The notes under the pieces are model-generated. The model did no database searches. It was not told the origin of the DNA and was given only the letters and a program-made list of their open reading frames with translations. A stretch of 41,705 nucleotides of DNA from an uncultured Collinsella sp. (GTDB taxonomy: Bacteria > Actinomycetota > Coriobacteriia > Coriobacteriales > Coriobacteriaceae): the NCBI GenBank assembly GCA_902476475.1, contig CABSDO010000005.1, forward strand, positions 1-41,705, written 5' to 3'. Within the stretch, counting starts at the first letter, position 1. Every line of letters starts with the position of its first letter. The position numbers and the translations under genes were made by a program. Shown here piece after piece: positions 25,635 through 33,210 of this stretch.

Positions 25635-27611
25635 ATGACCGATAGCATGCAGCAGATGGCGCTTGACACGCTCGGCGCCTATTTTGGCTACACCTCGTTT
25701 CGCCCGGGGCAGGACCGCATGGTGGATGCGATTCTTGCAGGCCGCGATGCGCTGGGTGTTATGCCCACGGGCGCCGGCAAGTCCATTTGCTACCAGGTGC
25801 CCGCGCTCATGCTGCCCGGCATCACCTTTGTGGTGAGCCCGCTGCTGTCGCTGATGGAGGACCAGACCCGTGCGTTGCTCGCGGCGGGTGCGCGACCCAG
25901 CTATCTCAACTCCAGCCTTACCCCGGCCCAGCAAAACACCGTGCTCAAACGGGCGCGCGAGGGTCGCTACCAGCTTATGTACGTGGCGCCCGAGCGCCTG
26001 CTCGAGCCACGCTTTTTAGCCTTTGCGCAGGAGGCCGCGGCGGACGGTGGCATTGGCGTGCCGCTCGTGGCCATTGACGAGGCGCACTGCGTGAGCCAAT
26101 GGGGCCAGGATTTTCGCCCCGCCTACCTGCAGATTCGCGAGTTCATCGATTCCCTGCCGCAGCGCCCCATCGTGGCGGCCTTTACCGCTACGGCGACCGA
26201 GCGTGTGCGCACGGATATTCAGCAGATGCTCGGTCTGCAAAACCCCGCGACGGTGGTGACGGGCTTCGATCGCAAGAACCTCTACTTTGGCTGCGAGGAG
26301 ATGGGCGACAAGGCCAAGGCCGCGTGGGTGCGCGACTACGTGATTGCGCATTCGAGCGAGAGCGGCATCGTGTATTGCTCGACTCGCAAGACGGTCGATG
26401 CGCTGGCGGGCGAGCTTGCCGAGGCGCTGGGACCTAGCGGCATTCGCGTGGGCCGTTACCATGCCGGCATGGGCAACGATGCCCGCCGCCAGAGCCAGCG
26501 TGCCTTTATCGACGACGACATTCAGGTGATGGTTGCCACCAACGCCTTTGGCATGGGCATCGACAAGCCCAACGTGCGCTACGTGATCCACAACAACGTG
26601 CCCGAGAGCATCGAGGCATACTACCAAGAGGCGGGCCGCGCTGGCCGCGATGGCGATCCGGCCAGCTGTCACTTGTTGTGGAACGGTAACGATTTTCGTA
26701 TGCGTCGCTTTTTGATCGACCGCGGCGATGCGGTCGACGAGGCGCTCGACGACGAGCAGCGCGCATGGGCGCTCCAGAACCGTTATCGCCTGCTCAGCCA
26801 GATGGAGGGCTACTGCAATACCACTGGCTGTCTGCGCGAATACATGCTGCGCTACTTTGGCGACGAGGTGGCGGCCGAGCATGCGGCAGCCGCCGCGGGC
26901 GGCACGGCAGACGACGCCGAGGGCTGTGGTAACTGCAGCAACTGCCTCACACAGTTCGAGGTCGAGGACGTCACCGATATGGCCCGCGCCGCCGTGCGCT
27001 ATGTGGCCACGCGTCCCATGCGCTTTGGCAAGTCGCTGATCGCCGACGTGCTCCACGGCGGCAACACCGAGCGCATTCGCCAGATGCATCTGGACGAGGA
27101 CCGCGGCTACGGTGAGCTGTCGAGCGAATCGGTCGGGCGCATCAAGGACATCATCGGCCAGCTGTGCGGTCGCGGTTATTTGGCCACCTCGCAGGGGCAG
27201 TACCCGGTCGTGGGACTGGGTCCGCGTGCCGGCGAGGTCGAGGACGAGGCGTTCGTCTTTACCGTTAAGCGTCGCGCGTCCAAGCGCAAGGCCTCGGCCC
27301 GCGCCCGCCGCGCCGTCGATCTGCTGCGCGAGGAGGCCGAGCTGGATCAGCGCCCGCGCGTTGGCGACGATGCCGAGCTGTTCGAGCGCCTGCGTGCCCT
27401 CCGCAAGGAGATCTCGACCGAGCTGGAGATGGCGCCGTATATGGTCTTTTCCGACAAGGCCCTGCGCGGCCTGTGCCGCCTGCGTCCGCAGACGCGCGAG
27501 GAGCTGATCCAGGTCAACGGCATTGGCGAGAAAAAAGCCGACGCCTTTGGCGAGCAGTTTATGGCGGCGATTGAAGAATTTGAGTCCGAGCATGCGCGGG
27601 ATGGAGCGTAA
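25635..27611 (+). CDS. recQ: ATP-dependent DNA helicase RecQ
   Basis: This is a 658-residue RecQ with all usual parts. Helicase core: FGYTSFRPGQ, Walker A MPTGAGKS (Lys49), IDEAHCVSQWGQDFRP (Asp148), AFTATAT, then VATNAFGMGIDKPNVR and QEAGRAGRDG. The RecQ zinc site is Cys399 with Cys431, Cys434 and Cys437 (CGNCSNC). A winged-helix domain follows, and an HRDC domain ends the protein (LRGLCRLRPQTREELIQVNGIGEKK). It unwinds DNA 3'-5' in recombination and repair. TTAGGAAACC precedes the ATG. The next gene starts two bases after the stop, so GntR copy 3 is probably co-transcribed, an odd partnership. Confidence 0.96.
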   Translation: MTDSMQQMALDTLGAYFGYTSFRPGQDRMVDAILAGRDALGVMPTGAGKSICYQVPALMLPGITFVVSPLLSLMEDQTRALLAAGARPSYLNSSLTPAQQNTVLKRAREGRYQLMYVAPERLLEPRFLAFAQEAAADGGIGVPLVAIDEAHCVSQWGQDFRPAYLQIREFIDSLPQRPIVAAFTATATERVRTDIQQMLGLQNPATVVTGFDRKNLYFGCEEMGDKAKAAWVRDYVIAHSSESGIVYCSTRKTVDALAGELAEALGPSGIRVGRYHAGMGNDARRQSQRAFIDDDIQVMVATNAFGMGIDKPNVRYVIHNNVPESIEAYYQEAGRAGRDGDPASCHLLWNGNDFRMRRFLIDRGDAVDEALDDEQRAWALQNRYRLLSQMEGYCNTTGCLREYMLRYFGDEVAAEHAAAAAGGTADDAEGCGNCSNCLTQFEVEDVTDMARAAVRYVATRPMRFGKSLIADVLHGGNTERIRQMHLDEDRGYGELSSESVGRIKDIIGQLCGRGYLATSQGQYPVVGLGPRAGEVEDEAFVFTVKRRASKRKASARARRAVDLLREEAELDQRPRVGDDAELFERLRALRKEISTELEMAPYMVFSDKALRGLCRLRPQTREELIQVNGIGEKKADAFGEQFMAAIEEFESEHARDGA

Positions 27612-27613
27612 CG

Positions 27614-28369
27614 ATGGCATTCGACGATAAAACCGACCGCACTGACGTGCCCGCCGTGCCGCTGTACCAGCAGGTCATGGACGACCTAAAGGGCGAGATC
27701 GCGCGCGGCGTGTACCCCGCCGGCTCGCGCATCCCTGCCGAGATGGAGCTCGCGAAGTCCTACGGCGTGGGGCGCATCACCGTGCGCCGTGCCATCGAGG
27801 AGCTGTCGCGCGCGGCGTATCTCAACCGCCAGCAGGGGAGGGGCACGTTTGTGTGCGCTCCCAAGCTCAAGCGCAAGATTCGCCAGAAGGGTGACGTCCA
27901 GAGCTTTACTGAGGGTTGTGCTGCCAACGACATGGTGCCGGGTGCGCGTCTGGTGTCGCGCACGGTGGTCGCGGCGACGCACGAGGATGCGGCGTTCTTT
28001 GGCGTGGAGCCCGGCTGCGAGCTTATCGTGGTCGAACGCGTGCGCACGGCCGACGGCATCCCCGTCATGCTCGAGAACAACGCCTTTGTGCTCGCCGACC
28101 ATCCCTACCTGCAGACGCTGGCCGACGAGGACCTCACCGATAATTCAATCTTTGCGCTCGTTGCCGAGCATTCGGGTCGCGCGCCGCTCAAGTCCGACCC
28201 CTGCACCGTGGAGATTGCGCTTGCCGATGCTCAGACGGCCCCGCTGCTGGAGGTGCCGGTCGGCGAGCCGCTCTTCTATATGGAGGCCTACTTTACCGAC
28301 GCCGGCGGGCGCCCTCTACTGCTCGGCCGCCAAAAGATCGTGGGCTCGCGCTACGTCTTCGACATCTAA
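27614..28369 (+). CDS. GntR-family regulator (HutC/UTRA subfamily), copy 3
   Basis: This 251-residue regulator resembles copy 2 throughout: YQQVMDDLKGEIARGVY, IPAEMELAKSYGVGRITVRR and YLNRQQGRGTFV in the winged helix, and a UTRA domain with a similar ligand region (VERVRTADGIPVMLENNAFV). It starts two bases after recQ, with GATGGAGCG at the end of recQ as a possible ribosome binding site. The SIS gene 144 bases downstream is the likely target, because ATAGAACA repeats fill the gap. It may also act elsewhere. Confidence 0.9.
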   Translation: MAFDDKTDRTDVPAVPLYQQVMDDLKGEIARGVYPAGSRIPAEMELAKSYGVGRITVRRAIEELSRAAYLNRQQGRGTFVCAPKLKRKIRQKGDVQSFTEGCAANDMVPGARLVSRTVVAATHEDAAFFGVEPGCELIVVERVRTADGIPVMLENNAFVLADHPYLQTLADEDLTDNSIFALVAEHSGRAPLKSDPCTVEIALADAQTAPLLEVPVGEPLFYMEAYFTDAGGRPLLLGRQKIVGSRYVFDI

Positions 28370-28378
28370 CGTCCACAG

Positions 28379-28459
28379 ATAGAACAACATAGAACAAATT
28401 TGCTGAGATGACTTCACGGCCGTTGTTACACGTGCTATAAATAGGACAACATAGAACGA
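28379..28459 (+). promoter_or_regulatory. Direct-repeat operator and promoter of SIS copy 2
   Basis: ATAGAACAACATAGAACAA (28379-28397) and ATAGGACAACATAGAACGA (28441-28459) match at 17 of 19 positions, and each contains two ATAGAACA-type half-sites ten bases apart. Between them TTCACG (28413-28418) and TATAAA (28436-28441), 17 bases apart, form a plausible promoter, so the second repeat covers the transcription start. The arrangement suggests repression by the adjacent GntR protein. Confidence 0.6.
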
Positions 28460-28513
28460 CAGCAGGTACGAGCTGTCGTCGTTCAAAGCCGCCCCACAAG
28501 GAGGAGCATCAGC

Positions 28514-29482
28514 ATGAACGCACACGATCTGGTTCAGGAAATCATCGAGCGCAAGGGCAAGGTCGAGAACGTCTTTTGGATCGCCTGTGGCGGTTCGATG
28601 ATCGATCTCATGCCGGCCAACGAGCTGCTCAAGCGCGAGGCCACCACGTTTACCTCCACGGTCTACACCGCGCGCGAGTTCTGCCTGATGGCCCCCAAGA
28701 GCCTCGGCGAGAAGTCGCTCGTCATCGCCTGCAGCCACAGCGGCAACACGCAGGAGGTCGTCGACGGCTGCGAGATGGCGCTGGCCGCCGGCGCCGAGGT
28801 CGTTGCCATGACCGACTGCGAGGGCTCCAAGATCGATAGCGGCAAGTGGACCACCTGGGTCTACCCCTGGGGCGAGGGCGTGTCGCAGGCCGAGGTCCCG
28901 CAGGGCATCGGCGTTCTGATGGCTGCCGAGCTGCTCGACCAGCAGGAGGGTTACGAGGCGCTCGCCGACATGTATGAGGGCCTCAAGCAGATGGACGCGC
29001 TGCTGCCCGCCGCCCGCGAGAAGGTCAACGCCGAGCTGGGCGCCCGCTTTGCTGAGCTCTGCCAGCAGCACAAGTTCTTCTACATCCTGGGATCCGGCCC
29101 CAACTTTAGCCAGACCTACGCCATGGCGATCTGCTCGCTCATGGAGATGCAGTGGCAGCACTGCTGCTACATCCACTCCGGCGAGTACTTCCACGGCCCG
29201 TTCGAGGCCACCGAGCCCGGCGTGTTCTACTTTGTGCAGCTCGGATCGGGCGAGTGCCGCCCCATGGAGGAGCGCGCGCTGGCGTTCCTCAACACGCACA
29301 CCGACACGATCATGGTGCTCGACGCGCTCGAGTATGGCGTAGGCGACGTGCCCGCCAGCGTGCGTTCGTACCTGGAGCCGATCTTCTTCTACAACATGAG
29401 CTGCGAGCTGCGCGCCGCACGCGGCAAGGTGTTCGATCACAGCCCCGAGGTTCGTCGCTACATGGGCATCGAGCAGTACTAA
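28514..29482 (+). CDS. SIS-domain sugar isomerase/deglycase, FrlB/GfrF-like (copy 2)
   Basis: This 322-residue paralogue of the SIS protein at 21.4 kb has SIS domain 1 with VFWIACGGSMIDLMPANELL and VIACSHSGNTQEVVDG, and SIS domain 2 with FFYILGSGPNFSQTYAM. Glu211 and His227 (EMQWQHCCYIHSGEYFHGPFE region) keep the Glu-x15-His spacing of FraB-type deglycases. The C-terminus is RRYMGIEQY. Salmonella uses two such deglycases, GfrE and GfrF, for fructoselysine and glucoselysine 6-phosphates, so two copies may mean two related substrates. AAGGAGGAG precedes the ATG. Codon use is strongly GC-ending. Confidence 0.82.
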   Translation: MNAHDLVQEIIERKGKVENVFWIACGGSMIDLMPANELLKREATTFTSTVYTAREFCLMAPKSLGEKSLVIACSHSGNTQEVVDGCEMALAAGAEVVAMTDCEGSKIDSGKWTTWVYPWGEGVSQAEVPQGIGVLMAAELLDQQEGYEALADMYEGLKQMDALLPAAREKVNAELGARFAELCQQHKFFYILGSGPNFSQTYAMAICSLMEMQWQHCCYIHSGEYFHGPFEATEPGVFYFVQLGSGECRPMEERALAFLNTHTDTIMVLDALEYGVGDVPASVRSYLEPIFFYNMSCELRAARGKVFDHSPEVRRYMGIEQY

Positions 29483-29531
29483 GTAACGGGAAAAGCATTC
29501 ACCTTCGATTCGCAAGCGTGCCGTGTGAGTC

Positions 29532-29571
29532 AAAAAGCGGGCCGCGCCGGTAGTATTCCGGCGCGGCCCGC
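29532..29571 (-). terminator. Rho-independent terminator of the hydroxyacid dehydrogenase gene
   Basis: A perfect 14-bp stem GCGGGCCGCGCCGG/CCGGCGCGGCCCGC has a seven-base loop. On the minus strand it is followed by TTTTTGAC, 45 bases after the dehydrogenase stop. On the plus strand it may also end the SIS transcript. Confidence 0.85.
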
Positions 29572-29615
29572 CTGGTATCGCGCTTAGATTCACGAGGTGT
29601 CGCGGCAACCGACGC

Positions 29616-30593
29616 TTACTTGGCGTCGTAGGCCTCGGCGTCCCACCAGTCGAGCTGGGCGATGTTGTCGCGGATGTGCTGGCAGCTCTTGTGGAAGCCC
29701 TCGAGCTCGTGCTCGGACAGGTCGAGCGTGTAGACCTCCTCGACGCCCTCGGCGCCGATCACGCACGGCAGGGAGGTAAAGATCCCCTCCTCGCCATACT
29801 GGCCGGTCATGAGCGTGGATGCCGAAAGCACGGCGTGCTCGTTGTGCAGCACAGCGGCGCAGACGCGCGCGGCGGAGTTGGCGACGGCGTACTCGGTGCA
29901 CTGCTTGCCCTGGTAGGTTACGTAGCCGCCCTTGCGCGCGAGCTCCTCGATCTCCATGTGGTCGAAGGCATACTTGTCGGGGTTCTCGGCCTGGAGCTCG
30001 TTGAGGCTCTTGCCGGCGATGGTTGCGGCCTTAAAGGCGGCCAGCTGGCTAAAGCCGTGCTCGCCGATCATGTAGGCGTCGATGGACTTGGGGCTCACGC
30101 CGACCTTTTTGGAAATCTCGGTGCGCAGGCGGGCGGAGTCCAGGCCGCAGCCCGAGCCGATGATCTTCTTGGGATCGTAGCCGGTCAGGTGCCACAGCTC
30201 GGTGCACACGACGTCGCAGGGGTTGGAGATGCTCACGAAGATGCCGTCAAAGCCGGCGTCGACGATGCGCTTGGCAAAGGTGCGGGCGGCGTCGGTGGTA
30301 AAGAACAGCTCGCCGTCGCGGTTGCCGGCGGCCAGCGCGACCTTGCCGGCGGCGTTGACGATAACGTCGCAGCAGGCAAGCTCCTCGTAGTGGTCGTAGC
30401 AGTTGACGATCTTGGTGTTGTACGGGACAAACGAAAGGGAGTCGCGCAGGTCCTGGACCTCGGACGTCACCTTGGCCTCGTTGATATCGCACAGGTACAG
30501 CTCATCGGCAATGCCCTGCATGAGCAGGCTGTTGGCGACATGTGCTCCTACGTGGCCCTGGCCGACCACACCGATCTTACGCGTCTGGTACAT
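29616..30593 (-). CDS. L-lactate / L-2-hydroxyisocaproate dehydrogenase family
   Basis: This 325-residue NAD-dependent dehydrogenase has the LDH/MDH fold. GQGHVGAH at 11-18 and Asp36 bind NAD, Arg92 lies in the mobile loop (AAGNRDGE), SNPCDVV is at 124-129, Asp152 and Arg155 are in GLDSARLR, and catalytic His179 is in GEHGFS. The segment ELARKGGYVTYQGKQ and the spacing resemble L-2-hydroxyisocaproate dehydrogenase more than classical LDH, so reduction of branched or other 2-oxo acids is likely. The ATG at 30593 is chosen because GAAAGGA lies just upstream and the Rossmann motif follows at once; a long upstream extension has no family similarity. Confidence 0.88.
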   Translation of the reverse strand: MYQTRKIGVVGQGHVGAHVANSLLMQGIADELYLCDINEAKVTSEVQDLRDSLSFVPYNTKIVNCYDHYEELACCDVIVNAAGKVALAAGNRDGELFFTTDAARTFAKRIVDAGFDGIFVSISNPCDVVCTELWHLTGYDPKKIIGSGCGLDSARLRTEISKKVGVSPKSIDAYMIGEHGFSQLAAFKAATIAGKSLNELQAENPDKYAFDHMEIEELARKGGYVTYQGKQCTEYAVANSAARVCAAVLHNEHAVLSASTLMTGQYGEEGIFTSLPCVIGAEGVEEVYTLDLSEHELEGFHKSCQHIRDNIAQLDWWDAEAYDAK

Positions 30594-30804
30594 ATATGTA
30601 TCCTTTCGGCCGAGTTTTTCGCGTCGAATCATTGTAGCGTCCTGCTGCCACTTTGCTAGGCTAAAGCGCCGTAGATTTTTGGGACATGCCTTAATCTCTA
30701 CTTTTGGAGTGATTTGGGCCGCTGACGGCATCGCTGGGCGATGTGCTCGCGCGGATGGGGCCGCTCGTTGTACCATAACTGCAACTGACTCGTAAGGAGC
30801 ATCC

Positions 30805-31731
30805 ATGCCCATTCGCATCCCCGACGCCCTCCCTGCCGCCGCGCAGCTCGAGAGCGAGAACATCTTTGTCATGACCGAGTACCGCGCGCTGCACCAGGAC
30901 ATCCGTCCGCTGCGCGTGCTCATCCTCAACCTCATGCCCACCAAGATTGCCACCGAGACGCAGATCATGCGCAAGCTCTCCAACACGCCGCTGCAGGTGG
31001 AGGTGGACCTGCTGCGCACCAAAACGCACGAAGCCACGCACGTGAGCGCCGGCCACCTGGAGACGTTTTACCGCACGTTCGACGACATCCGCGACATCCA
31101 CTACGACGGCCTGATCATCACGGGCGCGCCGGTGGAGCAGATGCCGTTCGAGGAGGTCGACTACTGGCCCGAGCTCTGCCAGATCATGGATTGGTCCACC
31201 ACGCACGTGCACTCTACGCTGCACATTTGTTGGGGCGCACAGGCCGGTCTGTACCATCATTACGGTATCCAGAAGTACGACCTGCCGGCAAAGGCAAGCG
31301 GCGTGTTCGAGCATTATCTGGTGAAGCCGCAAAGCCCGCTGGTCCGTGGCTTCGACGACCGCTTCTATGCCGTGCATTCGCGCAACACCGATGTGCGCCG
31401 CGAGGACGTGGAGGCCGAGCCGCAGCTTGAGGTCGTGGCCGTGTCCGACGAGGTGGGCCTGTACATCGTCAAGTCGACCGACAGCCGTCGCTTCTTTGTA
31501 TTTGGCCACCCCGAGTACGATACCGACACGCTGCGCCTGGAGTACGAGCGCGACGTGAAGCGCGGGCTCAACCCGGAGGTGCCGGCGCATTACTTCCCGG
31601 GCGACGACCCCACCGCCGAGCCGCGCAACGTCTGGCGCAGCCAGGCTCAGCTGTTCTACACCAACTGGCTCAACTACTACGTCTACCAAACCACGCCCTA
31701 CGACCTGGCCCGCGCCGGCGAGGAGCACTAG
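30805..31731 (+). CDS. metA: Homoserine O-acyltransferase MetA
   Basis: This 308-residue protein acylates L-homoserine in methionine synthesis. Catalytic Cys142 is in HICWGAQAGL, and His235 and Glu237 are in FGHPEYD. Residue 111 is Glu (GAPVE), whereas E. coli MetA has Gly; in studied enzymes Glu111 goes with acetyl-CoA and Gly111 with succinyl-CoA, so it is probably a homoserine O-acetyltransferase despite its name. Length is typical. GTAAGGAG precedes the ATG. No SAM riboswitch or T-box could be recognised in the 211-base gap upstream. Confidence 0.95.
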   Translation: MPIRIPDALPAAAQLESENIFVMTEYRALHQDIRPLRVLILNLMPTKIATETQIMRKLSNTPLQVEVDLLRTKTHEATHVSAGHLETFYRTFDDIRDIHYDGLIITGAPVEQMPFEEVDYWPELCQIMDWSTTHVHSTLHICWGAQAGLYHHYGIQKYDLPAKASGVFEHYLVKPQSPLVRGFDDRFYAVHSRNTDVRREDVEAEPQLEVVAVSDEVGLYIVKSTDSRRFFVFGHPEYDTDTLRLEYERDVKRGLNPEVPAHYFPGDDPTAEPRNVWRSQAQLFYTNWLNYYVYQTTPYDLARAGEEH

Positions 31732-31754
31732 GCCGCCGGGAGGTGCACCAGCCG

Positions 31755-32345
31755 TTAGGCGCTGATGATGTGGGGTAGCGGCAGGTCGTGGGCGTCGGTG
31801 GGAACGTGGTCGACACGCTGCTCGTCAAAGGCGATGCCGATGATTTGGCATGCGGGCGAGAGCATAGGCAGGTCGTAGCAGCCGCCGCCGTAGCCCAGGC
31901 GTGCGCCGGTGCGGTCGAAGGCCACGAGCGGCACAACAATCATGTCGAGAGCCTCGGCAGACACGATGGGGAAGCGGTCGCTGTCGATGTCCGCGGCAGC
32001 GAAGGTTCGCGTGGGATGGGTGATAAACGGAGCCGCGGCCGCGTCGCTGGCGGCGACCGCCCGCATGCACATGCGCTGGCCACAAGCTGCGGCATCAATT
32101 GCCGAGAGCATGCACGGATAGGCAACGCGCCAGCCGCGCGCGGCGGCCGCAGCGGCAAAGGCGGCGGGATCTGCCTCGGAGCCCATTACGGCATAGACTG
32201 CAACGGTGTGCGGGGCTGCGGGATCCGAGCTGCCCAGCAACTCAACAAGCCGCGCACAGATAACGGCAGACTTCGCCGCCCGCAAGTCCAAATCAAGAGC
32301 ATCGCGCCGAGCAATCACTGCCCGCCGCAACTCAGCCTTATCCAT
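31755..32345 (-). CDS. 5-formyltetrahydrofolate cyclo-ligase
   Basis: This 196-residue protein matches the family (YgfA/MTHFS): MDKAELRRAVIARRDAL at the N-terminus with the nucleotide-binding basic residues, VAVYAVMGSEAD, IVVPLVAFDRTGARLGYGGGCYD as the signature, and GIAFDEQRVDHVPTDAHD near the end. It converts 5-formyl-THF to 5,10-methenyl-THF using ATP. It is convergent with metA, 23 bases apart; both serve one-carbon and methionine metabolism, but they do not share a transcript. GGGAGC precedes the ATG at 32345. A dispersed hairpin element lies directly upstream. Confidence 0.93.
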   Translation of the reverse strand: MDKAELRRAVIARRDALDLDLRAAKSAVICARLVELLGSSDPAAPHTVAVYAVMGSEADPAAFAAAAAARGWRVAYPCMLSAIDAAACGQRMCMRAVAASDAAAAPFITHPTRTFAAADIDSDRFPIVSAEALDMIVVPLVAFDRTGARLGYGGGCYDLPMLSPACQIIGIAFDEQRVDHVPTDAHDLPLPHIISA

Positions 32346-32359
32346 CCCAGCTCCCTCTC

Positions 32360-32416
32360 CCAAACCTACCAAAAAGGGACAGGTTTATTTTGGCAGGTTT
32401 TATCTGGGCAAACAGC
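32360..32416 (+). repeat. Dispersed GGGACAGGT hairpin, copy C
   Basis: This is the fullest copy. AAACCTACCAAAA pairs with TTTTGGCAGGTTT (one mismatch) around a loop with AGGGACAGGTTTA, followed by TTATCTGGGC, whose TGGG can pair with CCCA at the outer edge. It lies between the start of the cyclo-ligase gene and the hicB terminator. Confidence 0.75.
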
Positions 32417-32460
32417 AAAAACAACCACGAAGGGAACACAGACACCCTCGTGGTTGTTTT
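32417..32460 (-). terminator. Rho-independent terminator of hicAB
   Basis: AAAACAACCACGA pairs with TCGTGGTTGTTTT over 13 bp. On the minus strand TTTTTGCTG follows, 19 bases after the hicB stop. Confidence 0.85.
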
Positions 32461-32478
32461 GATGGCGACTCGTCTCTA

Positions 32479-32808
32479 TTACAACGCCGCGGCGATTGCT
32501 TCGGCCACAAATTTGTTAAGCGATTCACCCTTCTTTGCCGCCGCCAGTGCTGCCTGCTTGTGAAGCTCGGAGCCTGTTCTCACATTGAATGAGCCCTTAA
32601 AAGCCCGCTCTGGTTCCTTGCCCTTTTCGGCACAAAACTCAAGGTAATCGTCGACGGCGTCGTGGAAGCATCGCTCCACTTCTTCAACCGTGGAGCCTTC
32701 AAATACAATTGCGTCCCTAATGCCGGCGACCATACCTGTCAGCACGTGCTGTTCGGCATCGAACTCGACCGGGGCGAAATAACCCTTGTAAGCCAAAACG
32801 TTACTCAT
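32479..32808 (-). CDS. hicB: HicB-family antitoxin
   Basis: This 109-residue antitoxin has two parts. Residues about 1-62 form the HicB partial RNase H-like fold that binds the toxin (YKGYFAPVEFDAEQHVLTGMVAGIRD, STVEEVERCFHDAVDDYLEFC). Residues about 75-109 form a ribbon-helix-helix DNA-binding end (FNVRTGSELHKQAALAAAKKGESLNKFVAEAI). It neutralises HicA and represses the operon. The ATG at 32808 overlaps the HicA stop and has GGAGGC just upstream. An ATG at 32823 would extend it by five residues but lacks that site. Confidence 0.88.
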   Translation of the reverse strand: MSNVLAYKGYFAPVEFDAEQHVLTGMVAGIRDAIVFEGSTVEEVERCFHDAVDDYLEFCAEKGKEPERAFKGSFNVRTGSELHKQAALAAAKKGESLNKFVAEAIAAAL

Positions 32809-33064
32809 GGCTGCCTCCGACATCTTGTAGAAATCGAACGATGTTTCGGATGGTTCCCGCCGTCAATTCGTCAGATGGATGGGGTGCGTGCATCACGAAC
32901 ATTCTGCCGTCCGATGGCCTGTAGAAGCGAATGCGCGATCCGGATGTCCTGCCTTTGTTGTCCATTTCAAAGCCATATGAAGCCATAACTTTAAGAAAGT
33001 CAGCAAATCTATACGTTGAAGGACAGCTAAGCAGCTGGGCGATGAGTTTGTCGATCCGAGCCAT
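32801..33064 (-). CDS. hicA: HicA-like toxin, variant without the usual GSH motif
   Basis: This 87-residue protein has the HicA order: MARIDKLIAQLLSCPSTYRFADF, then FLKVMASYGFEMDNKG, then RIRFYRPSDGRMFVMHAPHPSDEL, then GTIRNIVRFLQDVG. Classical HicA has a catalytic His in GSH just before the second strand; here TSGSRIRF takes its place, so mRNA cleavage may rely on other residues such as His in HAPHP or be lost. Placement before hicB, overlapping stop and start, and an operator at the promoter support a real toxin-antitoxin unit. GAGGCAGG precedes the ATG. Confidence 0.75.
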   Translation of the reverse strand: MARIDKLIAQLLSCPSTYRFADFLKVMASYGFEMDNKGRTSGSRIRFYRPSDGRMFVMHAPHPSDELTAGTIRNIVRFLQDVGGSHE

Positions 33065-33079
33065 CCTGCCTCACATCCC

Positions 33080-33116
33080 GCAACTATATTATAGTTGCAA
33101 TTTAATCCCGAAGCAA
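33080..33116 (-). promoter_or_regulatory. Promoter and overlapping operator of hicAB
   Basis: On the minus strand TTGCTT (33116-33111) and a perfect -10 box TATAAT (33093-33088) are 17 bases apart. The palindrome GCAACTATATTATAGTTGC (33080-33098) covers the -10 box, as expected for autorepression by HicB. Confidence 0.75.
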
Positions 33117-33127
33117 TCACCCATACT

Positions 33128-33159
33128 ATAGAACACATGTACGTATAGAACAAGTGTTC
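33128..33159. promoter_or_regulatory. ATAGAACA direct repeats upstream of hicAB
   Basis: ATAGAACA occurs at 33128-33135 and 33146-33153, 18 bases apart, the same octamer that forms the operator at 28379. GAACAC (33131-33136) and GTGTTC (33154-33159) also form an inverted repeat. No target gene is clear. Confidence 0.35.
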
Positions 33160-33162
33160 GAA

Positions 33163-33199
33163 CCGCCACAAAGGTACCTGTCCCCTTTGTGGCGGTTTT
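33163..33199. repeat. Hairpin F with GGGACAGGT-type loop
   Basis: CCGCCACAAAGG pairs perfectly with CCTTTGTGGCGG. On the minus strand the loop region reads GGGGACAGGTACC. The stem is unrelated to copies A-E, but the loop core is the same. TTTTG follows on the plus strand, so it could also terminate transcription. Confidence 0.6.
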
Positions 33200-33210
33200 G
33201 CTTGCTGTGG

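Noticed and set aside
29676..30659. Plus-strand open frame of 327 codons opposite the hydroxyacid dehydrogenase
   Set aside because: The opposite strand encodes a complete dehydrogenase with all catalytic residues. This frame has low-complexity Leu/Gly/Val composition.
30594..30804. SAM riboswitch or T-box in front of metA
   Set aside because: I could not find the conserved core sequences or a terminator/antiterminator pair in the 211 bases upstream.
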